Source: Quillaja saponaria
Taxonomy: Eukaryota > Streptophyta > Magnoliopsida > Fabales > Quillajaceae
NCBI GenBank assembly: GCA_029379385.1
Contig: CM055617.1
Coordinates: 14,826,679 to 14,890,678, forward strand
Reading direction: 5' to 3'
DNA length: 64,000 nucleotides
Shown here: one piece after another, positions 1 through 13,400 of the stretch
Layout: every line of letters begins with the position of its first letter
Numbering within the stretch: position 1 is the first letter of the stretch
Notes under the pieces: generated by a model
What the model saw: only the letters and a program-made list of their open reading frames with translations
Told to the model about the DNA's origin: nothing
Database searches by the model: none
Program-made: the position numbers and the translations under genes

Positions 1-1423
1 TTGTGATCCAAAGTTTCATTACCTCTAATCTCCTCATTACTCCTTTTGTCATGGATCTTGGGCCTGGCCCTATTAACCCGCTTTTTGGCACCATCTATTT
101 TATCTTCCTAGGTTCCCATATGAAACCTTGAATCATCCTTATAGTCAATTTTCCAATTGTTATAATTTATCCCAATTGCATTTCCTTATTTTGACTTAAC
201 GTTTCTTAGGCATATATTATGCCTTTCATTCCCGGTAGGTTGGTTAGTCCCCTCATCTTTCACCAAAATATCCTCCCCCATATTAACGCGAGGATCATGC
301 TCCTTGGAAAAAGTTGCAAATCTCATACCCACATGAGTGTGGATTCCTTTCTCTCGATAACTAGAATGCCTCTCGCCTCTACTTGATCCACCTCCGTCTG
401 GCTCCTTCCCCCACTCCATAGTGGCCACGATGGGTTTTTTGTACCACCATCCAAGGTCTAAAATTTTCAAGGTTGGAATGGTCAATCAATCTAAGATTTT
501 ATTTTTGGTTGGACACAAAATTCTGATTAGTAGTTTGTTCCACCACAACAGCCTTGCACTCCTCCAAGACATGGCCATATTTTCTGCATCCAAAGCACAC
601 TTGACGCATTCCTTTGTATTCTATCTTCCTCAATTGACCTTTGTATCGAAACTTGGAAATTAAAGGCTTTCCAAATTCAACCTCCATACATATTCGGGCA
701 AATTGTCCTTTATTGGCATTATAAGTAGTTTTATCAATTCATATAGCTTTTCCAATTCTGTTGCTAATTCTCCATAGGAATTCCTTTCCAAAGCATTCTA
801 ATGATAAACTCAGAAAACAGACCCATGCTCGAACTTTATCAATGATTTCACCAAAAGGGTCAAAATTTGGCCACTAACTTTGCACTGTAAGGTAGTGATC
901 CAGTATCGTCCATGGACCACCTCCTAGAACCACTATCCTGTCTTCCTTCCTTACAAACCTTACGACATAATAGTTATTTCCCACGAATGTCCATAGACCC
1001 AGTAGGTTTCCAGAGTTGTGTAATTTTCTTGCTCAACATCGTATAGCCAACTGTACAACTAAGAATTTTAATGATAACAGAGTTTCTCCAAGGTCTACTT
1101 AGGATTTCCTCCTCTTCTCTTGGCATCTTAATTGTTGGAATGTCATCTTCAATAATTTCCACTCCATCTTCATCCCAATCGCCCTCATCAACCACTGGCT
1201 CCTCAGTTTCCTTTGAACTATCTCCTCCATCGTGTTCCCTTGCCTCCTTTCCTACTACCATAGAAAGGTAGGACAACTTCTATTTAGAGTCTTTGGGTCT
1301 GCTTGATTTACCAGCCTCACTACCTTCTGTCTCATTACCACCATGCTTAACTTTCTTATTACTTCTTCGAAGTAGATCAATTTCCTTTACCGATAAACCT
1401 CTCCTTTCTTCACCATCCACCAT
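1..1423 (-). pseudogene. LINE-type ORF1 remnant (DUF4283 domain plus CCHC zinc knuckle)
   Basis: This is a decayed ORF1-like (nucleic-acid-binding) protein of a plant non-LTR retrotransposon, read right to left. A start codon at 1423 opens an acidic, charged N-terminus that meets an in-frame stop near 1282. The same frame resumes to 974 and contains PWRNSVIIK and YTMLSKKITQLWKPTGSMD, the recognisable start of the DUF4283 domain. After frameshifts, DUF4283-like sequence continues (VVLGGGPWTILDHYL near 900), then KGQLRKIEYKG and a zinc knuckle C-x2-C-x4-H-x4-C at 556-597. A basic, low-complexity tail with more stops runs to the left edge of the window. In the family such a protein binds the element RNA. 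Endonuclease and reverse transcriptase would lie beyond position 1 and are not seen. A host gene is unlikely because of the stops and frameshifts. Confidence 0.8.
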
Positions 1424-2097
1424 GCTTCTCTGATTGATGTTTTCTATAGCATAAGTTATGTTTCATTCCCCATCTTTCAATCCTTTTTATAATGTCTTTC
1501 TCTTTTACTATTTATTCTTTAGGCTTTCTTTTCATTTTCATATTAACACATGATATTATGATATATGGGTTAACTGTTTGTAGCACTTATAAGGACAATA
1601 GTGTGTTAGGAAACTACTCTAAAACATCATATCAGGCAACTATGAATAGCCCTAAAATGGCTATCGGTTCAAAAGCCTTTAGTATAATGTACTAGCAGTT
1701 AGGTTGATCTCTAGAATCATAAATTAAAAGGGAGACTAGAGAATCAGAAATAGAGGTTAGAAAGTCTATAATCAGCTTCCCACCATTTGTCTTCTTTATT
1801 CTTTTTGGCCTTTGTACCATATATATCATCCAATTCACGAATTTTTGGACAAATGGGTCCAAGTTTGAAACTCAAGAACCAAAAAGGTAGATTGTAAAAC
1901 TCAATAATCAAAATAGGGTAAGTTTTAGAAACAAGATTTTGAAAATCCGGTTTCATGCTCTATGTCAGCTTCTCTCTCTCCACGGTGGCAATGCACTAAG
2001 AAACCGAATTTTGTAAATCTGGTTTCTAAATGGCATTTTTATAAATCCGGTCAACTATATTATATGCTAATTTTTGTAAAAAAAAAATATATATTTA
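1424..2097. other. Non-coding, nothing recognised
   Basis: No coding region is supported here. The part next to 1423 may be the 5' untranslated region of the LINE. Around 1930-2055 there are imperfect short direct repeats of an AATCCGGTTTC-like motif. Confidence 0.4.
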
Positions 2098-2311
2098 AAG
2101 TGTATGATATTTTTAAAAATTTATAGTATATGATATTATTAAATTTTTAAATATTTGATAATTTTTAAATTTATCGTGTATGATATTTTTAAATTTTAAA
2201 GTGTATGATATTTTTTAAATTTATAGTGTATGATATTTTTAAATTTATAGTGTATGATAATTTTTCAATTTATAGTATACGATAATTTTTAAATTTATAG
2301 TGTATGATATT
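2098..2311. repeat. ~24-bp AT-rich tandem repeat array
   Basis: About nine degenerate copies of a unit close to AAATTTATAGTGTATGATAT follow one another, with small length changes. The array continues for part of a copy to the right of the MITE at 2820-2845, so the MITE inserted into it. Confidence 0.8.
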
Positions 2312-2819
2312 CAGGGGTGGCAATGAGCTGAGCTAGCTTGTAAGCTACTCATTAAAAACCCAGATTAAGCTCGGCTCATTTTTTAAACGAGTCGATCTTG
2401 AGTTTTATTTTGAGCTCATTTAATGAAACGAGCTGAGCTCAATCTTTTCAAGGCTTGGCTCATGAGCTAGCTCGTTTAATATTATTTAATAAATTTTTTA
2501 TTATTTATATATATACATTTATATTAAATATATTTATATACAAAAAACGAACATAAATTGTTACTTGGTTTAATGGTAATTTGCACAAATACTTACTAAA
2601 TGATCTTGGGTTCAACTTTCCTTGTCTCTAAAACTTTTAGAATTTTCAAAAAAATTTCAAGAGCTCTTAACGAGCCGAGCCGAGCTTGAATATTTGCTCG
2701 CAAGCTTTTAACGAGCTTAAGTTCGCGAGCTTGAGACGAGCTCAAGCCAAACTCGAGCTTGCCTAAAGTGAGACGAGTCGAGCCGAGCTTTACTAAAACT
2801 TGGCTCGTTGACATCCCTA
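2312..2819. mobile_element. Non-autonomous hAT-type MITE (508 bp)
   Basis: The element starts CAGGGGTGGCAATGAGC and ends with a sequence whose reverse complement is TAGGGATGTCAACGAGC: 17-bp terminal inverted repeats with 13 matches. It is flanked by the perfect 8-bp direct repeat ATGATATT (2304-2311 and 2820-2827). An 8-bp target duplication is typical of the hAT superfamily. The ends are rich in GAGCTCGAGC-like motifs, a common pattern in plant hAT MITEs. It carries no transposase and would have depended on one supplied elsewhere. Confidence 0.85.
2565..2620 (+). promoter_or_regulatory. Possible pol III-type A and B boxes inside the MITE
   Basis: TGGTTTAATGG near 2566 resembles an A box, and GGGTTCAACTT about 43 bp downstream resembles a B box (consensus GGTTCGANNCC). 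The spacing is in the range seen in tRNA-derived SINEs. No tRNA fold was established, so this may be chance or a captured SINE fragment. Confidence 0.25.
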
Positions 2820-3037
2820 ATGATATTCTTTAAATTTAAAGTTTGCCATAAAAATTATTTAGGCATTACTAATTGCTCAACAAAATTTGAATTTTTGGGT
2901 GTGTTTGATATGAGGTTAAAAAATGGGGGTTAAGTGCTAATAGTGATAAGTTCATGAAGCATATATTATGGATGAAAGTATTAAGCTTAATTGTGTTTGG
3001 TTCCTACAATAAATGTGAAGTTATAATTTAACCTCTT

Positions 3038-5772
3038 AGTTATAACCCGACTGTCTGATGTACAATTTGGGATACGTTAATTACCATAATACATAAGTCA
3101 GAAATTTTCAAAAAAAAAAAAAAAACTAATTAATTATTTAAAATAAAATGGTATTTATATATATGTTGGTAACTTAAAGTTCACACCCTATTGGTTGACT
3201 TAGACTAAGATTTTAGTCCATGCAAATTTTATTTTAGGTAAAATTAGATATATGTATATATAATAAATTAGAAATCAATGATTATCTAGGTATATATAAA
3301 TATATAATGGAATTAATATTACACCACATGTTCAAAAGTTATTAATTATTAATAATTATTAATAATATTTTAATATTTTGTCTTGTTTGCTTTCTCTTTT
3401 TCTTCAGTACTCCCACCGACTTAACTCTTTAAACCTATTGTCCTTGTTTCTTGTGTCAGTCAGTGGAGCTGCAAATTCCTTTGTTGGTCGATTAAGCCTA
3501 TGGTGGTTTAATAAAGTTCTTTCTTCGTTACTCTTGTTTTACCAATCTTGTCCCATGTCTTCACTTACTAGATTAATGGGTTCTTGCAAATTAATTTGGT
3601 GGGCGTTGTCTTGACTGCATGTATGGTGTTGCCGTTGTGTTTGGGGTAAGATTTGAGTCAGGGAAAAACGTACCTCTAACTTAGCTTGAGGTCTAGTTGT
3701 TTTTGGGTTATTGTGGTGAAGTTGAAGCCAAAAATTTTGGTGGTATATGGCGTTTGTGAGGGCTGTGAAGTCTGCCCTGTTTTTTGGATTCTTTTCAGCC
3801 GTGGGTTCTTGTGTTTTTTGACTTTGGTTGTCGGCCATAGCAGCTCTATAGTTGCCATAAGGTAAAGCAGGAACCTTGCAACGTGGAACTTGGCCAGCAG
3901 CTACATATTTCTGCAACCTGTGTGAGCACTTCCCTGCCAACCCGTAACCTGTTTCCTTATTGCAGCTGGTGGTGATGTGGGCTGCTAACTAATTCAAGAT
4001 TCAGGGGGTAAGCTAGCTAATCAAATAAGCTTAGATTGTGGGTTGATGGGTAGCCAAGTATGGATGTAGGAAGTTAGGAAATTACTTGTTTCTATGTGTA
4101 TATATATATATATATATATATTATATTTCATTGATTAGTGAATTAATTTAAGAATTAGTTGAAGTGAATGAAAAGAGAATTAAGTGAATTAGAAGTAATA
4201 GTTAAAATCTAATCGTATTCTTGGAAGAAAAGTTAAAATTAAATGGTTGGTTCATTTTGGATAATTTGTGTAAGTTGAATTTTGTGGGTAGCACATTAGT
4301 GAAATTGTAACCAGCTTGGTAATAGTTATGCATATAAATATTAATTTTCAAATGTAAGTTAGGATGAAGAATATATTAGTTGTTTGGTAAAGTACTTTAA
4401 AGAACTTAAATATAAATATCTCATTAGTCGTATACTAAATTAGAGATATGAAGTTAAATGAATTAACGCTAAACTATAAAATTAGAATTATTGAATAATG
4501 AAAGTAAATAACTTTACTTTAAAATAGTAAATAGAGCATTCAAAAAGAGAATTAGCTTTTAAGTAGAATGTTAAATGTATATATTTATATAAGACGATGA
4601 TTTTGTAGAATTGATTATATAATGATTACTCTAACTAATATATAAATTTATGATTTTCAGCTTCAGAGTGTGTCGAGGATATTCCAACACCATTACAGGG
4701 TAGACGGATTGACGAATCTCATTCTTGAACCTTTGAGTTAATTACGTATACTTTGGTTGCCAGATAATTGTGTGAAATAAATTATGTGAATTTGAATAAT
4801 TGATTGATAATTATTATTTGATGTTGGATATGGTTGATAGGGCGACAAAGTGAAAATTTTCTGAGAAATGATTTTATTTCTGAAATTGAAATCCAGGTGC
4901 ACCTAGGATATTTTGATTTGAAATTTTGAGATATTCTGATTCTAATAAATATTTTTAAAATTTTGAGATTAATCTATTGTGCATGTGCGTAAATGCTCGG
5001 TGGGGGTGATACTGTTGTGCAGAGTTGAGTTACTCGTTGGCCCTTTGCTTGCTTTATATGCTTTGATTGTTTCATTTGGAATTGTGAACTTTGAATGCTG
5101 GAATTGGTATATGTATATGTTGTGAAACATGTGAATTGTGAGTATAAGGTAACTACAAGTATGTGCGTGTGCAACTAAATTGAGATAGAAGATTAATTTG
5201 TGATATGTGTGTACTTTATTTCATGTGATGCTATTACCCTCAGGGTAAGTGATTTGCTTATTGAGTCTTTGTGACTCACTCTTTTCTTTGTGATTATTTT
5301 TTTAGTATCAGGAAAACTCAATTCATCTTCCCAGAATTTGCTACATGCCAACATTGTTACGGCAAGGTATACCCCAGAATCGCATAATTGAAATTGACAG
5401 GGCGATAATTACAGTCACTTAGGGGCTTTATGCATAATTGTTTACATACTAAAGTATCTATGTTGTTTTGATGGGTTGTTAGGAGCAGAGTTCCACTGTA
5501 TACTGTAATGTTGTGATTTGTTAGTAAATTATAAACAGGATTATTTATATGTATTATATAACATGTTCCACTTTATAGTAAATTTTTGCCAAATTTTCAG
5601 TAAATATTATATATTTATTAACCAGTTCATGACGTTAGTTCAGTAAAGTTTTCTTGGTTTTCAATATAAATTGTTTATGAGTCTTTGGTGCATTGTATAT
5701 AATTATTCAGGGTTACGGGAGTTTGGTCATCCATTTCTCTGGCCAGTCATATCCTTAATTGAGAGTGTGGCA
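3038..5772 (+). mobile_element. Lone LTR of a Tekay-like Gypsy family (family A)
   Basis: The sequence runs from AGTTATAACCCGACTG to a 3' end reading GAGAGTGTGGCA. Its last ~250 bp (GGTTACGGGAGTTTGGTCA, CTGGCCAGTCATA) match the ends of the LTRs at 41249, 47530 and 54181. Its length (2.73 kb) is close to that of the complete copy at 51489-54181. No primer-binding site follows and no polypurine tract precedes it, so it looks like a solo LTR. The 5-bp flanks (CTCTT and AGTAA) do not match, so either the ends have eroded or it is a truncated piece. A TA-dinucleotide run lies at about 4098-4121. Confidence 0.75.
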
Positions 5773-6259
5773 AGTAAGTTATATAAATTATTATATTATG
5801 CATTACGCATAAAAATAAAAACATTAAAAAATAGATTTTTAGTAACACAATAATGGTAAACTCAATGCAAAATAGAATTCCTAAACTAATGAGAAATAGT
5901 TTTAACGGCACAAAGAAAATGACTCCGATGCACCAAAAACAATAGAAAATGAAGCTTTCTCTATCAAAAGAAATAAATAAATAAAATAAAATAAAAACTT
6001 TTGGTCACTTGTACTAGTCAAATGGCGTGTAACTAGTTCCGAAAGAGACTCAAATTTTATTTTCTTTTTCTTTTTCCTTTAACAATAAATGCAAAATTGA
6101 AGATTTGGAAGTGTAGACTTTCTATTTCTTCCTACCTTATCTCAACTACCAAATCACTGAATCATAGTCTTTGTACTTCCATTTTCTTTAAAATAATACT
6201 GTAAATAACAACTGTTTAATTACAAAAAGGTCAATTCTCTTGATAATGATGGTTTTTGT
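5773..6259. other. Non-coding, nothing recognised
   Basis: AT-rich DNA with no supported feature between the LTR and the duplicated segment. Confidence 0.4.
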
Positions 6260-8066
6260 GGTAAATCACATATCAATTTCAGGAAAATAATACTCAAAGC
6301 AATATATTTCACAATGTTAGCATAAATAGAGCCATTCAAGTTTTTTGAATTATTACTTAATTGATTGTTAATATAAAAATTTATACATGCGATTAATATG
6401 ATTATAACACATCAAACTATTAATTTAAAATTATGAATAATAATTAACTTAATGACATATTTTACTCTCTTTTTTACTTTCTGTTTATAAATTTTAAACA
6501 CTAATAATAGTTGAAATATGTTTTAAAAAGAAAATTTAACAGTAAGTGAAAGAAATATTGTGTGAGTAGTAGAGTACTGCAATTACTCGTTGAGTGCAGA
6601 AATGAGCTTTACTTGCCTACAAGATTAAAGCTTGCATTACTGTAATGTTGGGTCAAAATAAAGAAAGAAAAACAAAGTTCCAGTGGAGCTTTGTTTCTTA
6701 GATTCCAATGCCAACTGCCAAGTGTTAGGTTGTCATTCCAAGATTAAGATTCAAATCCAAATTATAGTCAAACGATTTAAAAGAGGAAAAGTAAAGGGAG
6801 TGCAACTGGTGTGGTGGGCTTTGCTTTAGTCAAGTGATTGGATATAGATAACTTGTATTTATTTAAATTTTTTTTTCTTATGAAGTTTGCTTTTGTTCAA
6901 TGTGAATTCATTATTTGCTCACAAAGATAATAATACTAATCACATAAAATTTGAACAAGTAACATCTTGATATTAATATTTTCTGTTTTATCAATTGAGC
7001 TAAGATCTCATCAACAACTTTTAAATATTTTCAAACTTAAATAAATGTCTACTTAGACATTTTTTTGGACTTTAGCTACTTTTACACTAAGAAAATACTA
7101 GCTAAATGTCATGAATCTTGATACTAAAATTTACATAAGATAATATGTGAAAGTCACATGTAAATCACAAAGAAAATAAAGAATTTTTTTTTTTGGGTGG
7201 TAAATCATCATATCAATTTCAGCAATATAATATTCAAACCAATATATTTCACAATATTAGCATAAATAGAGCCATTCAAGTTTTTTGAATTATTACTTAA
7301 TTGATTATCAGTGTAAAAATTAATACATACAATAAATATAATTATAACACATCAATCTATTAATTTAAAATTATGAATAGTGATTAACTTAGACATATTT
7401 TACTCTCTTTTTTACTTTCTGTTTATAAATTTTAAACATTAATAATAAATGAAATATGTTTTAAAAAGAAAATTTAATAGTAAGTGAAATAAATATTGTG
7501 TGAGTAGCTGAGTACTACAATTATTGGTTTAGTGCAGAAATGAGCTTTACATGCCTGCAAGATTAAAGCATGCATTATTTTAATGTTGGGTCAAAATCAA
7601 TAAAGAAAAACAGAGTTCTTTGTTTCTTAGATTCCAATGCCAACTGCCAAGTGTTAGCTTCTGATTCCAAGAGTAAGATTCAAATCCATATTATAGTCAA
7701 ACGATTTAAAAAAGGAAAAATAAAGTGTGCAACTGGTGTAGCGGGCTTTGCTTTAGTCAAGTGATTGGATATAGCTTACTTTTATTTATTTAACTTTTTG
7801 CTTTATGAAGTTTGCATTTGTTCCATATAAATTCATTATTTACTCACAAAGAAAATAATACTAAGAACATATAACATATTGATTTTAATATTACTGTTTT
7901 AATTAATTGAGTTAAGATCTCATTGACTATCTTTAAAATATTTACATACTTAAGTAAGTGTCTACTTGGACATTATTTTTGAGCTTCAACTACCTTTATA
8001 ATGAAAAAGAATGCTAGCTAGATGTCATGAATGTGGATATTAAAGTCACATAAAATAAAATTACAC
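6260..8066. repeat. Direct tandem duplication, two ~0.9-kb copies
   Basis: Copy 1 (about 6260-7140) and copy 2 (about 7199-8066) align along their length in the same orientation with an offset of 927-940 bp. Shared blocks include GCATAAATAGAGCCATTCAA (6320 and 7260), TGAGCTTTAC (6603 and 7542) and GCTTTAGTCAAGTGATTGG. The copies differ by scattered substitutions and small indels. Neither copy has a convincing coding region; a 64-codon frame at 7570-7764 is not preserved in copy 1. I do not recognise the sequence as a known element. Confidence 0.8.
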
Positions 8067-8415
8067 ATACATCAAATTAGTAATTCAATGAAAGCGTTAT
8101 TTGAATTGTAAGTATCGGTAACAATAACAATTTGTATTAGAAAATTACAACTAAAAACAAGTTCTACATAGGATTGTCATGTATGACGGTATTCAATATT
8201 GATTTGTCAATGATGGTTTAAAATTTGTAATGCAGTTGTTGACGTTTTCTTTAAAAAATATGAGATCATGAAGCTCTGCTTTCAGATCAGTACAAATATT
8301 ATATAAGAAATTTCAAACCACTATCGTCATCCTTTCTTGGCATAGCTTAGTTTAATATTTTTAAGTCTAATTCGCCAGCCTGGCCAATTTGATGTGAATC
8401 AACAATAACAATCTC
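8067..8415. other. Non-coding, nothing recognised
   Basis: AT-rich spacer between the duplicated segment and the fold-back element. Confidence 0.4.
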
Positions 8416-8636
8416 CTGTCACATTTGGTGTTTAATTCTTATTTCACTAATAAAAATTGATCATGTCATTAACAATTTTATATGATAAATTAATAATGTT
8501 AATTGTAAAAGTTTTAATTTTTTATAAGTAGTGAAAAGGGAGACGGAGAATTGTTGAAGTTAACACTGTTATCATGTAAAATTATTAATGACAACCAATT
8601 TTTATTAGGGGGACACAAAATTAATACACCAAAAAT
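8416..8636. mobile_element. Short fold-back / MITE-like element
   Basis: The left arm (TTTGGTGTTTAATT, then CTAATAAAAATTG and CATTAACAATTTTA, about 8423-8484) is matched in reverse complement by the right arm (about 8573-8633: TAAAATTATTAATGACA, CAATTTTTATTAG, AATACACCAAA). The imperfect inverted repeat is ~60 bp per arm around a ~90-bp centre. No clear target duplication was found, so the superfamily is not assigned. Confidence 0.55.
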
Positions 8637-10493
8637 AAGATAAGAGAACTCTATCCTTAATTTTAACCTTTTATTCATTATTTAAATAAACATTAACACA
8701 TAAGAGGGAATGAAAAGAATCCAATGGACAGTTAATTAGGGAGGAAGAGAAAAGTTTAGTATCCAATTAATCTTTGAATGTGAAGCAGGAATCAAAGTTT
8801 TATATGAGCCTACTGATTACAAGATTGACTTCAGCCACTTGAAAATTAAGTATCTCCCTCCATGATGATGGGATCACTGCAATTTGTAAATGATGCTTCA
8901 AACGAAAAGGAAAAGAATATGTCTTCATGTGTAATCATATCACATGAATTGCAAAGATTGAATAAATTGTATGTGAGTCTTTTTTAATTTGAAAATCAAG
9001 TCAGTTAAGTGTTTATTATTTCATTCCATCTAGATTAATTGCAAAATGATGATGTGATTAACGTCTCGTGGATTATTTATGTGACATGATTGATGAATAA
9101 TAAAGTGCCACTTGGCTTGTAAAAATAAAAGTTATATGAAAATAATAAAAAAATTATTACAAAAGAAGAAGAAAAAAACTGTATCAAAAATGAAAATAAA
9201 AGACAGAAAATAGAAGTCCTCACCATAAACAGCCACCGCCACCCCTCCACCATTACAACCTCCATAGCCACCATTATCAGTAATGAATCCTCCATAACCA
9301 CCCACCACAAACAACACCACCGTCAGACCATAGTTACCGAGAATTCGGTTTTATTAAACCAAAGGATAAATTTCATCAATGAAATTTCTAGTGCACATGA
9401 AGATGTTGTCTCATTGGATATACATAATTTTTTTAACAAAACCTTACTACTTAAAAATCATTAAAAAGGCCATCATGGACCAGGATCCAAAACATATCAA
9501 TCTTGTTTTGGGTAATGGGCCAGGTCTGAACAGTCTGAACCCAACTTATTATTTACTCACTCTTGTTATCGACTAAAAATTAAATTCATTTCAAGTCCAT
9601 TACTTAATAGATATATTTAAATGTAAACATGGACCATAAATCTATATATATTCTTTTAATTTATGTTTTTTCTAATTAAAAACTAATTCAGGTTATTAAT
9701 TAATTTAACATAATATTAAATGATACATAGCACTAATATTCTCATAAAGCTTATATTAATAATTAATTGATTGTTTGGATATTGATTGCGGTGGAGGTGG
9801 GAAAGCAGTGTGTTGGGATGTTGCTTCCTTTTCTTCCTTCTCATCCCTCGATATAATTAGCCTAGTAAGTCCAACCAATTCATTGATCTCGAGCCGAAAG
9901 AAGGCCCAATTTATCGAGGGACCAGGAATGTGGACACACCACACACCAAGTTCATTATAGGTAGGGATCATTTTGATTACCCAAAAACGAATTATAATTA
10001 GTTTTTAATTCAAATATACGTATATTTAATAATTAATTATAGATATTATTCATCATGTCACACACCGAACTTCTTTTTCAGATAAAAATTAAAAGGTGTA
10101 ACACGAGCTAAATAAACAAAGAAAACAAATTAAAACATTAATTAGGAATTGGTATATTCAGCAAATAGACCCCTTCACTTTGGAAAAAAGAATACCAGAA
10201 TTATATTCATTGGCAATTCAGCATCTATGATTCTATTATTTCCTTTTTTGAAAGAGTGTTTTATGTATTTGATAGAATCTTAAAAAGAACTAGCGCAATC
10301 AAATCAAACCAGGGAATTATCATTTTGAACTTATCCTTGATATATATTGTTACATCTAATTTTATATCAAAACAAGCTACCATTTTCAATTAATTGCCAA
10401 AAAAAAACAAATCTTTATTAAAAAACTTAGATCCCAACTGATAAAAAATTAAAATACCTAGGCCCAGATCTATTTAGGATCCAAATAAAGACC
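8637..10493. other. Non-coding intergenic DNA
   Basis: No gene is supported. On the minus strand a short frame at 9132-9320 encodes a GGYGG-like low-complexity stretch from a GGT/GGC-rich patch. It has no recognisable context and is not called as a gene. Confidence 0.4.
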
Positions 10494-10498
10494 CATTA

Positions 10499-13400
10499 TG
10501 TCACATTCCTCACGGAAGTATGACTGATTGGAAGATTGGACAACCAAACCTTTGTAACCCTGACTTTATCACTGCTAAACACACATGACTCTTGAAATAA
10601 TTATATTTAAAATCAAGAAAATCTTTACTTATTTAAATTTAAAACATAGACTTGTTATTGAATATATAATATTTACAAAAAATTTCAGCAAAGGTTCCAC
10701 ACAAAGTAGAACATGCCCAAAATATAAACGATACATATTTTTGTTATACAAGCAAAGCACAATAACTATAAAATTAAACATAGACAATATAACCAAGGAG
10801 CTCCGTTTCGTTTCCTATTATAGTAATAATTAACTAGGCTATAACACTAACATAAAACCAAACATCCTACAGCTCTAGTGTGACTGCAAACTTTCACCAT
10901 TTTGATTTCAAGATTGAGATTCCGAAGAATTATCTGCCTTTACACACTCGGCAAAGCCCAATATTAGTTAGCCATTCTTGAGATCTTGTTACTAAAAAAA
11001 ATTATCAACAAAGAAGGGTGAGTCATACAGATTCAGTGAGTGAAAAATTGTACCCAAAGGGTACTAGCATCACTCATAGCACATATATCATCCTTTAATC
11101 TTAAGTATCAGTATTCATGTTTTAATTCAAAAATACAAGCACGCATGTGTAATTTTTATCAAGCCACGATTCACATATTTTACAAAATATATAAATCAAT
11201 TAAAATCTCTAAAGCTCATAATTTCAAACATAAAAAACAGAGTATACAAAGGGCCAACAAGTAACCCAATCCCCGCACAACAGTAACACCCCCACCGAGT
11301 ATTTACGTGCCCTGCATAACAAATTAATCTACGTACATAATCTATTCCACCATTGCTGAGCATTCAAATTTTTTTAAAAACACTTATCAGAATCAGAATA
11401 TCTCGAGATTTTAAATCAGAATATCCTAGGTGCACTTGGATTTCAGTTCTGGAAATAAAAATCATTTCTCAAAAAAAAAATAAAAAATTTCAATTAGTTG
11501 GCCCTTATCAACTACAAACAATTTCAATCATCAAACATAATTCAAATAACTCACATCTATTCAAATACACATATAATTACACATAATAATCTAGCCCCTA
11601 AAGATAACAGTTAACCATTCACCTTTAATCGATTTCATTCATCACTTCCACTTGTATTCACGCATCTCATTAGGTCCACATTAGGGTTCGAAATTGAAAT
11701 TCATATTCCCAAATAATAATTAATTCATAAACATTATTGTTATAATCTTTTAATTACTAAGCTTATATCTCAACTTATATAGGTTTCTATTAAGCTATTA
11801 CATGTCAAGTATTATAAATTGTATTTTATGTGGTAAGGTTGATAATTAAGAGAAATTTTGAATGACTTGACAATGCATAGGGTAGAAGAAAACAATTAGA
11901 AAAGATAGAAAAACATTATTGAGTTAAAGACGTTGAAACTGTCCAAATTTGAGGTTTGGACCAGTGTTTACTATAATGGTTCATATCTTCCTCTAGGAAA
12001 TTCTAAATCCAGTTTTGTAAAATTTATGAAATAACACATGTAGCTTTATAATGGTATATCATTTGTAATTTTTATATTAATATAGTTTATTCATTGAAGT
12101 TGCATCAAATTTTGCAAAATGTAGAATTTTGGTAACACTGGCCTTACCTTAGTTACTTGAACATAACTTTCCTTAGGAAGAAGAAAATCCAATTTTGTTT
12201 ATTGGATTTATTAATAGACAAGTATATCTTTCTAGATAGGTATCATATGTATTATTTGGATGTGTATATTAGTACAGTTAATTATTTAAAATTTACTCCT
12301 TTTTGATATTTCACGATCTCCTTGGATACATGTTCATTTTCACTTACATACTTAATCAAATTTAATAAAACTAAGTTGAAAAATTAACTTCAGGAAGTTA
12401 ATTAGCTTTATTATTTAGAAACTTCTCCTAAATCAAACTTGAATTCACTTAATTCCTCACATGAACCAAAACAGGGCACTCGTACAATTCTAATTACTTA
12501 ACTCGAATTCTAATGCTTGTAAAATTTTTATACTTAATAAATAAATTATGAAAATTTTCAGTATAGTATTTCAAAATGTTAGGAACATTTTATTTTAAGC
12601 ACTCTTCTCCTAATTCATCTTATAAGATCCCTCTAAAGTTAGTTACACTAAAACAGGTTCAATTAATACCCGAAAATCATAACCCTGAGTTCCACCATGT
12701 CCAAAATATTCATAATAAGGAATTAAAACCTATAAAACTCCAGATTTTTCTCTTTAATATGCTAGTAACAACTTTTATTTATAGGCCCTATGCTAATTCC
12801 AACCACAAATCTGACGAAATCTTTCGCACTGACTAAAGGTCACTAAAAATCCTGTATGGATCTAGCATCAGTCCAGCTAGATCTAATTAGCAATATACTT
12901 GGAATTAGAATACAAAATTTTTCATATATCACCTCAAAACCCTAGGCTACACTTTCTCTTTAGAACTCTTAATTTAATTCAATCCTAAAGATACTAATCT
13001 CTAATCCACGAAATCTGCCACCATGACTTTGAACCACCCTTTTTATAATCCTTAACTATTCATGTTTCAATTACCAAATTCAACTTATTTTAATTATCTA
13101 AGGTGAACCAGAAACTTAAGTTATACACTTTCATCATGAACATAACTAATTTTAAACTTCTTATTAAACATTTTACCGAGTATCTTAAAATACGGTTTAT
13201 TGTTTCAATTAATTCAAGGATTCAAGTTCTCTAATTCAACATTACCATAGTCAACTTCCATGCTTCCTAATTAACTAGTGAAACCTATGTAATTCAACTT
13301 CAATACCTAAATTAACATTTATGTTCTCTTAACCATTTTATCAAATATCTAATATGCATAACTCCTCTTAATTCATTTGTATAAGTTCATATACATATAA

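Noticed and set aside
3539..3940. 133-codon minus-strand open frame
   Set aside because: It lies inside a family-A LTR, has low-complexity composition and no recognisable domain.
3033..5777. Target duplication for the LTR at 3038-5772
   Set aside because: Flanks CTCTT and AGTAA differ. The same AGTAA occurs at the Athila-like element but has no link to this LTR.
9132..9320. Short frame with a GGYGG-rich stretch, like a glycine-rich cell-wall protein
   Set aside because: The Gly stretch is very short and derives from a trinucleotide-like patch; a second frame overlaps it and no signal peptide, intron or homologous context was seen.
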